Shown one piece after another: positions 22,442-29,044 of a DNA stretch of 33,437 nt. This stretch comes from JAWWPY01 sp964412845 (lineage in GTDB: Bacteria; Actinomycetota; Actinomycetes; Streptosporangiales; Streptosporangiaceae). The notes under the pieces were generated by a model. The model made no database searches, was not told where the DNA came from, and saw nothing but the letters and a program-made list of their open reading frames with translations. Position numbers and translations under genes: made by a program. Each line of letters opens with the position of its first letter. Position 1 is the stretch's first letter. The DNA is taken from contig CAYPQM010000072.1 of assembly GCA_964412845.1 (NCBI GenBank), positions 1 through 33,437 on the forward strand. Reading direction: 5' to 3'.

Positions 22442-23631
22442 CCGGCCGCACCGCTCCCGACGCGGCTCCCGGGCCGCGAGCGGGCTGGGTGGACGAGGCC
22501 CTGCGTGAGCACGAAGAGCACACCAGGGCCGCCATGTCCCGGCCAAAAACCGCGGCGCCAGAACGCGAGCAGCAGGTCCTCGACCGGATAGACCGGGCCC
22601 GTCGCCGCCGGCCCAAAGTCCGCGAGGAGCGGATCACCATGTCGCACGGTGCGGGCGGCAAGGCGACCCGGACTCTCGTCGAGGCGATCTTCCTGGACGC
22701 GTTCCGCAATCCGCTGCTCGAACCGCTGGAGGACTCTGCCCAGCTGCACCTGAACGGGTCACGGGTCGCGCTGACCACCGACTCCTACGTGGTGTCGCCG
22801 CTGTTCTTCCCGGGCGGCAACATCGGCGACCTCGCCGTCAACGGGACGGTCAACGACCTGGCCGTGTCCGGGGCCACCCCGCTGTACCTGTCGGCCGGGT
22901 TCATCCTGGAGGAAGGCTTCCCCGTTGCCGACCTCAACCGGATCGTCGCGTCGATGAAGGACGCCGCCGCGGTCGCCGGTGTCCAGGTGGTAACCGGCGA
23001 TACCAAGGTGGTGCAGAAGGGCAAGGCGGACGGCTGCTACATCAACACGGCGGGGCTCGGCGTGATGGAATACGACGGGCCGTCGCTGGGCGTGGCCACC
23101 GCCCGGCCGGGTGACGCGGTGATCGTCTCCGGGACGATCGGCGATCACGGCGTGACCATCATGCTGGCCCGCGGTGAGCTGGACATCGAAGCGGATGTCG
23201 TCTCGGACACCGCGGCGATGAACGGCATGATCGCCGACCTGCTCGCGGCCACCACCGGCGTGCGCGCCTTGCGCGACGCCACCCGGGGCGGCGTGGCCAC
23301 CATCTTGAACGAGGTGGCGACCGCGGCGGACGTGAGCGTGGTGGTCGACGAGGACAAGATCCCGGTCCGCATGGAGGTGCGCGGCGCCTCGGAACTGCTC
23401 GGCATCGACCCGATGTACGTGGCGTGCGAAGGGCGGCTGGTCGCCGTGGTGGACGGGGCCGAGGCGGATAAGGCGCTGGCCGCGCTGCGCGCCCACCCGC
23501 TCGGCGAGCAGGCTGCCATCATCGGCCATGTCACGGCGGAACCGCCCGGCATCGTGCTCCTGAAGACCGCGTTCGGCGGCACCCGGATTGTCGACCTGCT
23601 GGTCGGCGACCCGCTGCCGCGCATCTGCTGA
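22438..23631 (+). CDS. hypE: Hydrogenase maturation protein HypE, N-terminally extended
   Basis: A 397-residue AIR-synthase-like enzyme that dehydrates HypF-carbamoylated Cys to thiocyanate for the cyanide ligands. The family core begins at about residue 66 (ITMSHGAGGKATRTLVEAIF), with LTTDSYVVSPLFFPGG, NDLAVSGATPLYLS and DATRGGVATILNEVA following. The protein ends in PRIC, with the carbamoyl-accepting C-terminal Cys intact. About 60 extra N-terminal residues, helical and Arg-rich (DRIDRARRRRPKVREE), precede the core. The ATG overlaps the hypD stop; an ATG at 22534 (MSRPK) would shorten the extension. It needs HypF, which is not in this window. Confidence 0.93.
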   Translation: MTGRTAPDAAPGPRAGWVDEALREHEEHTRAAMSRPKTAAPEREQQVLDRIDRARRRRPKVREERITMSHGAGGKATRTLVEAIFLDAFRNPLLEPLEDSAQLHLNGSRVALTTDSYVVSPLFFPGGNIGDLAVNGTVNDLAVSGATPLYLSAGFILEEGFPVADLNRIVASMKDAAAVAGVQVVTGDTKVVQKGKADGCYINTAGLGVMEYDGPSLGVATARPGDAVIVSGTIGDHGVTIMLARGELDIEADVVSDTAAMNGMIADLLAATTGVRALRDATRGGVATILNEVATAADVSVVVDEDKIPVRMEVRGASELLGIDPMYVACEGRLVAVVDGAEADKALAALRAHPLGEQAAIIGHVTAEPPGIVLLKTAFGGTRIVDLLVGDPLPRIC

Positions 23632-23653
23632 ATGCGTGCCTGCCAGGGGCCGG

Positions 23654-23673
23654 CGGCTGGTGCGGACCAGCCG
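23654..23673 (+). promoter_or_regulatory. Hairpin in the hypE-hypA gap
   Basis: CGGCTGGT, a 4-base loop, then ACCAGCCG: a perfect 8-bp stem. It lies in the only sizeable gap (103 bp) of the otherwise tightly packed hyp operon and could moderate read-through into hypAB. Confidence 0.45.
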
Positions 23674-23734
23674 TCGCGCCCGGGGCCGCCGGGCGGGCGG
23701 GCCGGGCCCAGGCCAACCGCAGGAGGCGGCCCGG

Positions 23735-24064
23735 GTGCATGAACTAGCGATCACCGAGGGTGTCGTGGACGCGGTGACAGACCGGCTGCCGGACGCCAAG
23801 ATCAGCTGTGTCCGCCTGGAGATCGGCGCGATGTCGGGCGTGGTCGCGGACTCCGTGCGGTTCTGCTTCGATCTGGTCACCGATGGCACCAACCTGGAGG
23901 GTGCCCGGCTGGAGATCAGCGAACTCCCGGCGCGGTGCCAGTGCCAGGATTGCGGGACGGAGTTCGAGCCTGATGGCCCGATCGCGCTGTGCGCGTGCGG
24001 GAGCGCCGAGGTGGCGATCCTGGCCGGGGCCGAGTTGCGGATCACGTCCGTGGAGGTGGCCTGA
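23735..24064 (+). CDS. hypA: Hydrogenase nickel-insertion protein HypA
   Basis: A 109-residue protein read from a GTG at 23735, 8 bases after AGGAGG. The initial (M)HELAITEGV supplies the nickel-binding MHE motif. Zinc-binding cysteines follow in QCQDCGTEF and ALCACGS; the second pair is C-x-C instead of the usual C-x2-C. HypA takes nickel from HypB and delivers it to the iron-loaded large subunit. It follows hypE after 103 bp and abuts hypB (1-bp gap). Confidence 0.92.
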   Translation: MHELAITEGVVDAVTDRLPDAKISCVRLEIGAMSGVVADSVRFCFDLVTDGTNLEGARLEISELPARCQCQDCGTEFEPDGPIALCACGSAEVAILAGAELRITSVEVA

Positions 24065-24065
24065 C

Positions 24066-24929
24066 ATGTGCGCGACGTGCGGCTGTGACGGCGACGCCGG
24101 GGTGCGGGTGCATGGCCCGGGCGGGCTCGCTCAGGATCACGGCGCCGGCCGCCCCCGGGACGCCAGGCATGATCATGACACTGGGCACCAGCATGACACT
24201 GGGCACCAGCATGACGCTGGACACCAGCATGACACCGGGCCCGCGGATGACCATGGGCACGACGACGGGGCCAGCCGGACCGTCGTGCTGCAGCAGAAAG
24301 TGCTGGCCAAGAACGACCGGCTGGCCGGGCGCAACCGCGCCTGGCTGCGTGAACGGGGCATCCTCGCGGTCAACCTGATGAGCTCGCCGGGCGCCGGCAA
24401 GACCACCCTGCTGGAGCGGACGGCCCGGGAGGCCGGCGCTGGCCTCGGCCTCACGGTGATTGAGGGAGACCAGGAGACCACCCTCGACGCCGGGCGCATC
24501 GAGTCGGCCGGCGCCGCCGTCGTGCAGATCAACACCGGCGCGGGATGTCATCTCGATGCGGCGATGGTGGCCCGGGGGCTGGCGGCGCTTGACCCGCGGC
24601 CGGGGTCCGTGCTGGTGATAGAGAACGTGGGCAACTTGGTCTGCCCGGCGCTTTTCGACCTGGGCGAGCAGGCCCGGGTGGTCATCGCGTCGGTGACCGA
24701 GGGCGCCGACAAACCGTTGAAGTACCCGCAGATGTTCCGGGCCGCGGACCTGGTCCTGCTCAGCAAAGTGGACCTGCTCCCGTACCTCGATTTCGACACC
24801 GCGCGGCACGCGGCCGACCTGAAGAGCGTGAGCCCGCGGGCGGAGATCCTGCCGGTCTCGGCCACCACCGGGGAGGGCGTCTCCGCCTGGTACGACTGGC
24901 TCCGCCAGCACACTCCCACCACCCGCTGA
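24066..24929 (+). CDS. hypB: Hydrogenase nickel GTPase HypB with His-rich region
   Basis: A 287-residue GTPase. The N-terminal MCATCGCD resembles the high-affinity nickel motif. A His-rich region (about residues 35-65, HDTGHQ repeats) should store nickel. The G domain has P-loop SSPGAGKTT (106-114), the nickel/zinc pair C161-H162 (GAGCHLD), ENVGNLVCPA with C193, and the guanine motif LLSKVDLLPY. GTP hydrolysis drives nickel delivery through HypA. It is the last hyp gene. Its final 64 bp, including the TGA, are repeated perfectly at 25715-25778. Confidence 0.95.
   Translation: MCATCGCDGDAGVRVHGPGGLAQDHGAGRPRDARHDHDTGHQHDTGHQHDAGHQHDTGPADDHGHDDGASRTVVLQQKVLAKNDRLAGRNRAWLRERGILAVNLMSSPGAGKTTLLERTAREAGAGLGLTVIEGDQETTLDAGRIESAGAAVVQINTGAGCHLDAAMVARGLAALDPRPGSVLVIENVGNLVCPALFDLGEQARVVIASVTEGADKPLKYPQMFRAADLVLLSKVDLLPYLDFDTARHAADLKSVSPRAEILPVSATTGEGVSAWYDWLRQHTPTTR
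24174..24239 (+). repeat. 18-bp tandem repeats encoding the HypB His-rich region
   Basis: Units at 24174-24191 and 24192-24209 are identical (CATGACACTGGGCACCAG). 24210-24227 differs by two bases and 24228-24239 is a partial unit. Each whole unit encodes six residues (HDTGHQ), so slippage changes nickel-storage capacity without a frameshift. Confidence 0.9.
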
Positions 24930-24930
24930 C
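24867..24930 (+). repeat. 64-bp direct repeat, copy 1 (hypB 3' end)
   Basis: Bases 24867-24930 equal 25715-25778 without mismatch by eye. The block covers the last 21 codons of hypB, its TGA and one further base. The two copies flank the toxin-antitoxin-like pair. Confidence 0.95.
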
Positions 24931-25082
24931 TTCACTCCACCCGCGCACCGTCGATCTCCGCTGGAAGTGCCGGCCCCCGGTCCGGGCGACACCGACTGCT
25001 TCGTAGCCTGCCGACGGCGTGGCGGTCACGGGACCACATGGCGTTGCGCGAGACTCTAGGCTGTAGGACGAGGTGATCGGCC

Positions 25083-25409
25083 ATGACCGCAGAGGCTCAC
25101 GGAGTCACGGGGCGCGGCGCCCCACTCCTTACTCCGCCCGGCAAGGACCCGAAGGCCATCCGTGCCGCGCTGCTGCCTGAGGATGTCGCCGACTTCGACG
25201 AGGAATTCCGGGCTGCCATGGACAAGGCAACCCGGACCATGGACCTGTCAGGGGTTAGTGAGTTCGTCGAACGATGGTGGCGGGTGGCCTGGTCCGCCAC
25301 CGACCCGGAAGAGCATCGCGCAATGCTGGAACATGCTGACCAGCTTCTCGCGGGAGATGCCGTGCACACCACGCCCTGGGCGGAGACGCGCTCCGGCCTG
25401 GGGTTGTAG
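25083..25409 (+). CDS. DUF6247 family protein, probable antitoxin
   Basis: A 108-residue protein. After a short leader come DPKAIRAALLPEDVADFDEEFRAAMDKATRTMDLSGVSEFVERWWRVAWSATDPEEHRAMLEHADQLLAGD and the terminal TPWAETRSG. This is the all-helical DUF6247 pattern, common in actinomycetes directly upstream of a small RelE-like gene. GAGGTGAT lies before the ATG. Its TAG is immediately followed by the GTG of the next gene. The arrangement (small acidic helical protein then a toxin-sized protein, no gap) points to the antitoxin of a type II pair. The pair lies between two copies of the hypB end, so it was probably inserted or duplicated there. Confidence 0.7.
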   Translation: MTAEAHGVTGRGAPLLTPPGKDPKAIRAALLPEDVADFDEEFRAAMDKATRTMDLSGVSEFVERWWRVAWSATDPEEHRAMLEHADQLLAGDAVHTTPWAETRSGLGL

Positions 25410-25664
25410 GTGTACGAGGTCGTATCCGACGACGCTGCCGGGCACCAGGTAGCAGCGCTGCCCGAGGATGCGCTGACCGCCTACGCTTCCTTGATCGACT
25501 TAATTGCCCTACATCCCTGGAGTGGCGAGCCACTCCGCAGCCGGGATGCCGCGTCTCCGATGCGCGCGCACACTTTTGGCCCCTACAACGCCGGCTTAGC
25601 CATCTATCTCATCCTGGAAGATCAGCAACGGGTCGTCGTCTTGCGGGTTCTCTGGGCCGGCTGA
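25410..25664 (+). CDS. RelE/ParE-like small protein, probable toxin
   Basis: An 84-residue protein from a GTG directly after the DUF6247 stop. Features: YEVVSDDAAGHQVAALPEDALTAYASLIDLIALHPWSGEPL, then a FGPYNAGLAIYLILEDQQRVVVLRVLWAG end that resembles the last strands of RelE/ParE folds (compact, basic residue before a terminal VLRVLW strand). Base composition is lower in GC than the neighbours and it has two TTA codons, which are rare in such genomes; this suggests acquisition by transfer. If active it would cleave ribosome-bound mRNA or inhibit gyrase. Catalytic residues cannot be confirmed by eye. Confidence 0.6.
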   Translation: MYEVVSDDAAGHQVAALPEDALTAYASLIDLIALHPWSGEPLRSRDAASPMRAHTFGPYNAGLAIYLILEDQQRVVVLRVLWAG

Positions 25665-25714
25665 GCTTCAGCCATCGAGCTGCTGAGACCAGCTACCGGT
25701 CCAGCGGCGTTGAT

Positions 25715-25778
25715 ACCGGGGAGGGCGTCTCCGCCTGGTACGACTGGCTCCGCCAGCACACTCCCACCACCCGCTGAC
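25715..25778 (+). repeat. 64-bp direct repeat, copy 2 (isolated hypB 3' end)
   Basis: A free-standing copy of the last 21 codons and stop of hypB, 848 bp downstream of the original. It has no start of its own and would not be expressed as a useful peptide. Identity begins and ends sharply. Confidence 0.95.
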
Positions 25779-25798
25779 GCCGCAAGAGAGCCTGGCCA

Positions 25799-25865
25799 GC
25801 ACGCTTTGGGCGGAGACGTGATCCAGGCTGGGTAGCAGGTGACCGAGTCGGATCGATGCTGACTG
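25799..25865 (+). pseudogene. Decayed second copy of the DUF6247/toxin junction
   Basis: ACGCTTTGGGCGGAGACGTG at 25801 aligns with ACGCCCTGGGCGGAGACGCG at 25371, and similarity continues through the antitoxin stop and toxin start (AGGTG..CGAG) to about 25855. The antitoxin frame reads TLWAET then TGA (early stop), and the toxin-like frame from GTG stops after seven codons. Only the junction survives, without the bulk of either gene. Confidence 0.6.
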
Positions 25866-25943
25866 GTGGTGTGGCGGCGGTCAGACTCGGAAAACTATGA
25901 CGCGCTCACGCTCGTCGCGTTCCGGTTCGTCAGCGAGCCGACC

Positions 25944-25991
25944 GCGTCAACTCAAGGTTGACGCAACCTTGCCGTCAACCTATGGTTGACG
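25944..25991 (+). promoter_or_regulatory. Twin operator palindromes before the Clp-N/HTH gene
   Basis: Two dyads of one design, CGTCAAC-N5-GTTGACG: 25945-25963 (extended to 8-bp arms at 25944-25964) and 25973-25991. Their centres are 28 bp apart, just under three helical turns. The second ends one base before the ATG at 25993, leaving no room for a ribosome-binding site. This suggests a leaderless transcript controlled by a repressor, perhaps the gene's own HTH product. Confidence 0.7.
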
Positions 25992-25992
25992 C

Positions 25993-26724
25993 ATGACAGA
26001 TGAACCTACCGGGCTTGACGACCTCATCCGCCACGTCAACGCACAGCACCCCGGCGACGACCCACTGGTCCATCTCAGTGACGCCGTGCTGGCCGCCCAG
26101 CGTCTCGACGATCTGGCCGACCAGCTGATCGGTCACTTCGTCGATCAGGCCCGCCGGTCCGGCGCACCGTGGAGCGCCATCGGCGAGGCCATGGGCGTCT
26201 CCAAGCAAGCCGCGCAGAAGCGCTTCGTGCCCAGCCTGCCCAGCCTTGACCTCCCGGACGGCTCGCTGAACCGGTTCACCCCCCGGGCCCGCAACACGCT
26301 CGCCGCCGCCATGCGGGAGGCCACCGCGATGGGGTCACGCAAGGCGGAGACCGAGCATCTCCTGCTGGGTCTGCTTAGCGAACCCGAGGGAGTGGCGGCC
26401 AAAGCGATCGTGGCCCTCGGCGGCAGCCCGGAACAGATCCGCTCCCGGATTGGCGCCGCCCGGGTCGTTGACTCGACAGCGGCCCCGGAGCGGATCCCGT
26501 TGGCGCCGCGGGCCATGAAGGTGCTCGAACTGGGCCTCCGCGAGGCGCTCAACCTGAACCACAACTACATCGGCACCGAGCACCTGCTGCTGGGCATCCT
26601 GGCCGAGGAGAAGGGCGCCGGCGGCAAAACCCTCAGGGATCTCGGCATCACCCAGGAGCGGGCGCGGGCCAAGATCAGCAAGGCCCTGGACGAGATGATG
26701 GCCGCCCGCGCGCAGGGCCAGTGA
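25993..26724 (+). CDS. HTH-containing Clp N-domain protein
   Basis: A 243-residue protein. Residues about 57-78 (GAPWSAIGEAMGVSKQAAQKRF) form a helix-turn-helix. Two Clp-N (Clp R) repeats follow: TPRARNTLAAAMREATAMGSRKAETEHLLLGLL and APRAMKVLELGLREALNLNHNYIGTEHLLLGIL. There is no AAA+ module, so it is not a chaperone ATPase. The Clp-N part would bind ClpC-type adaptors or substrates, while the HTH would bind DNA, linking proteolysis to transcription. The ATG lies next to two palindromes and has no Shine-Dalgarno, so autoregulation of a leaderless mRNA is likely. It is convergent with the SixA-type gene, 15 bp away. Confidence 0.85.
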   Translation: MTDEPTGLDDLIRHVNAQHPGDDPLVHLSDAVLAAQRLDDLADQLIGHFVDQARRSGAPWSAIGEAMGVSKQAAQKRFVPSLPSLDLPDGSLNRFTPRARNTLAAAMREATAMGSRKAETEHLLLGLLSEPEGVAAKAIVALGGSPEQIRSRIGAARVVDSTAAPERIPLAPRAMKVLELGLREALNLNHNYIGTEHLLLGILAEEKGAGGKTLRDLGITQERARAKISKALDEMMAARAQGQ

Positions 26725-26739
26725 GCTGATCGCCGCGCA

Positions 26740-27273
26740 TCATGTCCCGTAGTCGTCCGGCACCACGAAGTCCGCTAGCTCGGCCCCGCCCGGGCCCAGA
26801 TCGGACCAGCCCCCCGCGAACGGCAGGACCGCGATCGCCGCGGTGGGAAACTTCAGCCTGACCCGCTCCAGCGTGTCGGGGGCACCCCCGTCGGCGACTT
26901 CCCCGGCCAGCCGCAGCGTCAGCCCGCTCATGGTCGGCTCGTGCCCGACCACCAGCAACGTCGCCACCGCGGGGACGGTCTCCCGGATCAGGTCCCCGAG
27001 CTGGTCGGTGCTCGCCTCGTAGACCCGCGGCTCGAACTGGACCGCTGGTGATCCACCCAGCTCAGCCGCGGCCAGCTGCCACGTCTCGCGAGTGCGCCGG
27101 GCGGTGGAGCACACGACCAGATCGGGCTGGTACCCGGCTTGCCGCAGCCAGCGCCCGGCCGCGGGAGCATCCCGGCGGCCCCGCTTGCCCAGCGGCCGCT
27201 CGTGGTCCGGCACATCGGGCCACGCCGACTTGGCATGCCGCAGCAGCACCAGCCGCCGGGTGGGATTCGTCAT
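26740..27273 (-). CDS. SixA-type histidine phosphatase
   Basis: A 177-residue member of the histidine phosphatase superfamily. Catalytic motif LLRHAKSAW (RHG-type, residues 10-18), RPLGKRGRRDAPAAGRWL, CSTARRTRETW, and the second catalytic His in LLVVGHEPTMSGL. In E. coli SixA dephosphorylates phosphohistidine on phosphotransfer proteins; the partner here is unknown. No Shine-Dalgarno is seen before ATG 27273, and a 17-bp hairpin ends 12 bases upstream, so the mRNA may be leaderless or start between them. Convergent with the Clp-N gene. Confidence 0.85.
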   Translation of the reverse strand: MTNPTRRLVLLRHAKSAWPDVPDHERPLGKRGRRDAPAAGRWLRQAGYQPDLVVCSTARRTRETWQLAAAELGGSPAVQFEPRVYEASTDQLGDLIRETVPAVATLLVVGHEPTMSGLTLRLAGEVADGGAPDTLERVRLKFPTAAIAVLPFAGGWSDLGPGGAELADFVVPDDYGT

Positions 27274-27284
27274 GGGAACAGCGT

Positions 27285-27322
27285 GCCAGAGTCCGCCGGG
27301 CCGCAGCCCGGCGGACTCTGGC
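27285..27322 (-). terminator. 17-bp hairpin between RsbW-like and SixA genes
   Basis: GCCAGAGTCCGCCGGGC and its exact complement (27285-27301, 27306-27322) with loop CGCA. It lies 13 bp past the stop of the RsbW-like gene and 11 bp before the SixA ATG on the same strand. It should terminate the former; it would also shape the 5' end of the latter. Confidence 0.8.
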
Positions 27323-27335
27323 CTACGGCGAAGAC

Positions 27336-27803
27336 TCAGCCGGGATTCCAGTCAATCCGGAACCAGACCACGGCCCCCGGCCAGGAACCGTCCTGGTACC
27401 GGTGATGCCCCCAGCAAGCGGTCAGGTTCTGGACCACGGCCAGGCCGTGCCCGGACTCGGCCAACTCACCCGGTCCGGCCGCCCGGGGCGCGGGCCTCCC
27501 CTGCGAGCCGTCGTCGATCACCGCGATACAGGCCGAGTCCCGCCCGCACCACACGACCACCTCGAACATCCCGTCCTGGCCCGACCTGGTGTGCACAATC
27601 GCGTTGCTGACCAACTCAGAAGTACACAACACGGCATCGTCGACCGCTGGGCTGCCGTCCAGCACCTGGGCCACGAAGCGGCGGGCCGGCGCCACCTGAT
27701 CCGGCTGGCCTGGGAACACGCGGCGCTTCGGGTTCGCCACCGACCAATCGTCCGGCGCCGCGAGCTGGGCCAGCGGGCCGGCTGGCGGGGCGGAGGATGG
27801 CAT
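27336..27803 (-). CDS. RsbW/AbaA-like ATP-binding regulatory protein
   Basis: A 155-residue single-domain GHKL ATPase. RVFPGQPDQVAPARRFVAQVL opens the HATPase_c_2 fold; the N-box is DAVLCTSELVSNAIVHT and the G1 box VIDDGSQGRP. The G2-like ESGHGLAVVQNLTACWG follows. Such proteins are anti-sigma or anti-anti-sigma kinases, and in actinomycetes they are often paired with XRE-DUF5753 and DUF397 genes (WhiJ/AbaA-type loci). GGGAG precedes the ATG. It is transcribed away from the XRE gene, with a 144-bp shared control region. It lacks the long extensions of PAS-linked kinases. Confidence 0.85.
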   Translation of the reverse strand: MPSSAPPAGPLAQLAAPDDWSVANPKRRVFPGQPDQVAPARRFVAQVLDGSPAVDDAVLCTSELVSNAIVHTRSGQDGMFEVVVWCGRDSACIAVIDDGSQGRPAPRAAGPGELAESGHGLAVVQNLTACWGHHRYQDGSWPGAVVWFRIDWNPG

Positions 27804-27947
27804 ACCGGTCTCCCATTCGTCGCAATGTCGCGGGCTTGCCCTGCACAGGCTTCCGCTGTCCGGTTACCCTGCGCTAGAGGGCAGGCACCGTCAGCACATC
27901 TGTTGGGCCGGCCGCAATCCGGGTAGGGCGGTGTAGGAGGGATCAGG

Positions 27948-28787
27948 ATGCCGTCACGGGAACCAGACGCCGGTGGCAGCCCGCTCGCGCTGTTCGGCGC
28001 GGAGCTGCGCCATTACCGGACCTCGGCCGGCTTAAGCCAGGAACAGCTCGGCGAGCGGATCGGTTATTCGGCCGCCCTGGTCGGCGCCGTCGAGACCGCC
28101 CGCCGGGTAGCTACCGAGGATTTCGCGCAGCGCTGCGATGACCTGGCCGAGCTGCGGACCGGCGGGGCGCTCGGGCGGCTGCGCGAGCACTTACGAGAAC
28201 AGTTGCATCGTCAGGTGTGGCCGGCCTGGTTCCGGGAGTGGCCCAGCATCGAACGCGAAGCCCTCACGCTGCGATCCTGGGAGCTTGCGGTTATCCCTGG
28301 GCTGCTGCAAACCGCCGCGTACGCACGGGCCATGCTGCGGGGTGTGCTGCCCGACACCAGCGACGAGGAGGTGGAAGCGCAGGCCAGCGCCCGGCTGCAA
28401 CGGCAGGAAATCTTACGCCGCCAGGACCCGCCCATGCTGTGGGCGATCATGGACGAAGCGGTGTTGCAGCGACGCATTGGTGGCGCAGCAATCATGCGTG
28501 CACAACTCACCCATCTGATCGAGATGGCCCAGAACCCGAAGGTAAAGATCCTTATCGTGCCAGCGTCCGCGAACGCGCACGTCGGGCTCACCGGGCCGTT
28601 CGTCATCGCCGAATTCCGGGAGCCGCCAGAGATGGCCTACCTGGACACCGCCGCGCAGGGCCAGATTGCCGACCACCCCGATATCGTGAAGGCCTGCGCG
28701 CAGGGCTTCGATACCCTGCGCGCGGAGGCCCTCCCGCCCAGGGCCTCGCTCGACTTGATCGCCGAAGTGAGAGACACATGGACCTGA
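27948..28787 (+). CDS. XRE-family regulator with DUF5753 (WhiJ-like)
   Basis: A 279-residue regulator. The N-terminal HTH is LFGAELRHYRTSAGLSQEQLGERIGYSAALVGAVETARR (about residues 15-55). A DUF5753 domain begins near IEREALTLRSWELAVIPGLLQTAAYARAML and runs to the C-terminus (DEAVLQRRIGG, YLDTAAQGQI). This is the WhiJ-like type; together with DUF397 proteins and RsbW-like ATPases they tune development and secondary metabolism in Streptomyces. AGGAGGGAT precedes the ATG. The gene has three TTA codons (near residues 27, 83 and 157), so translation may depend on a bldA-type tRNA. It overlaps the DUF397 gene by 10 bp. Confidence 0.9.
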   Translation: MPSREPDAGGSPLALFGAELRHYRTSAGLSQEQLGERIGYSAALVGAVETARRVATEDFAQRCDDLAELRTGGALGRLREHLREQLHRQVWPAWFREWPSIEREALTLRSWELAVIPGLLQTAAYARAMLRGVLPDTSDEEVEAQASARLQRQEILRRQDPPMLWAIMDEAVLQRRIGGAAIMRAQLTHLIEMAQNPKVKILIVPASANAHVGLTGPFVIAEFREPPEMAYLDTAAQGQIADHPDIVKACAQGFDTLRAEALPPRASLDLIAEVRDTWT

Positions 28788-28975
28788 CCCGTGCCATCTG
28801 GCGCAAGGCGTCCTACAGCACGACCGGTAACTGTGTGGAGGTCGCGCGGAACCTGCCCGGCATCGTCGCGGTACGGGACTCGAAAGACCCGGACGGATCA
28901 CCCCTGATCGTCACCCCGGCCGGATGGCGGGCCTTCACCGCCGACGTGCACGAAGGTCATTTCGAGCTGAGCTAG
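28778..28975 (+). CDS. DUF397 family protein
   Basis: A 65-residue protein starting MDLTRAIWRKASYSTTGNCVEVARNLPGIVAVRDSKDPDGSPLIVTPAGWRAF, the full DUF397 signature (WRKSSYS, CVEVA, VRDSK-P-G, W-F). DUF397 proteins act with the adjacent WhiJ-like XRE regulator, possibly as antitoxin-like or co-regulator partners. The ATG overlaps the end of the XRE gene by 10 bp, so the two are translationally coupled. Ends 69 bp before the convergent MFS gene. Confidence 0.9.
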   Translation: MDLTRAIWRKASYSTTGNCVEVARNLPGIVAVRDSKDPDGSPLIVTPAGWRAFTADVHEGHFELS

Positions 28976-29044
28976 ACCTTCCCTGCACCACACAGCCGAC
29001 TCGCCGGGGTCCAGGTCGCACGGCGGCGACGGGGTCGGCCCGGT

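Noticed and set aside
24867..25778. Insertion sequence between the 64-bp repeats
   Set aside because: No transposase, no terminal inverted repeats and no short target duplication; the repeats are host-gene sequence, so a classical IS is not supported.
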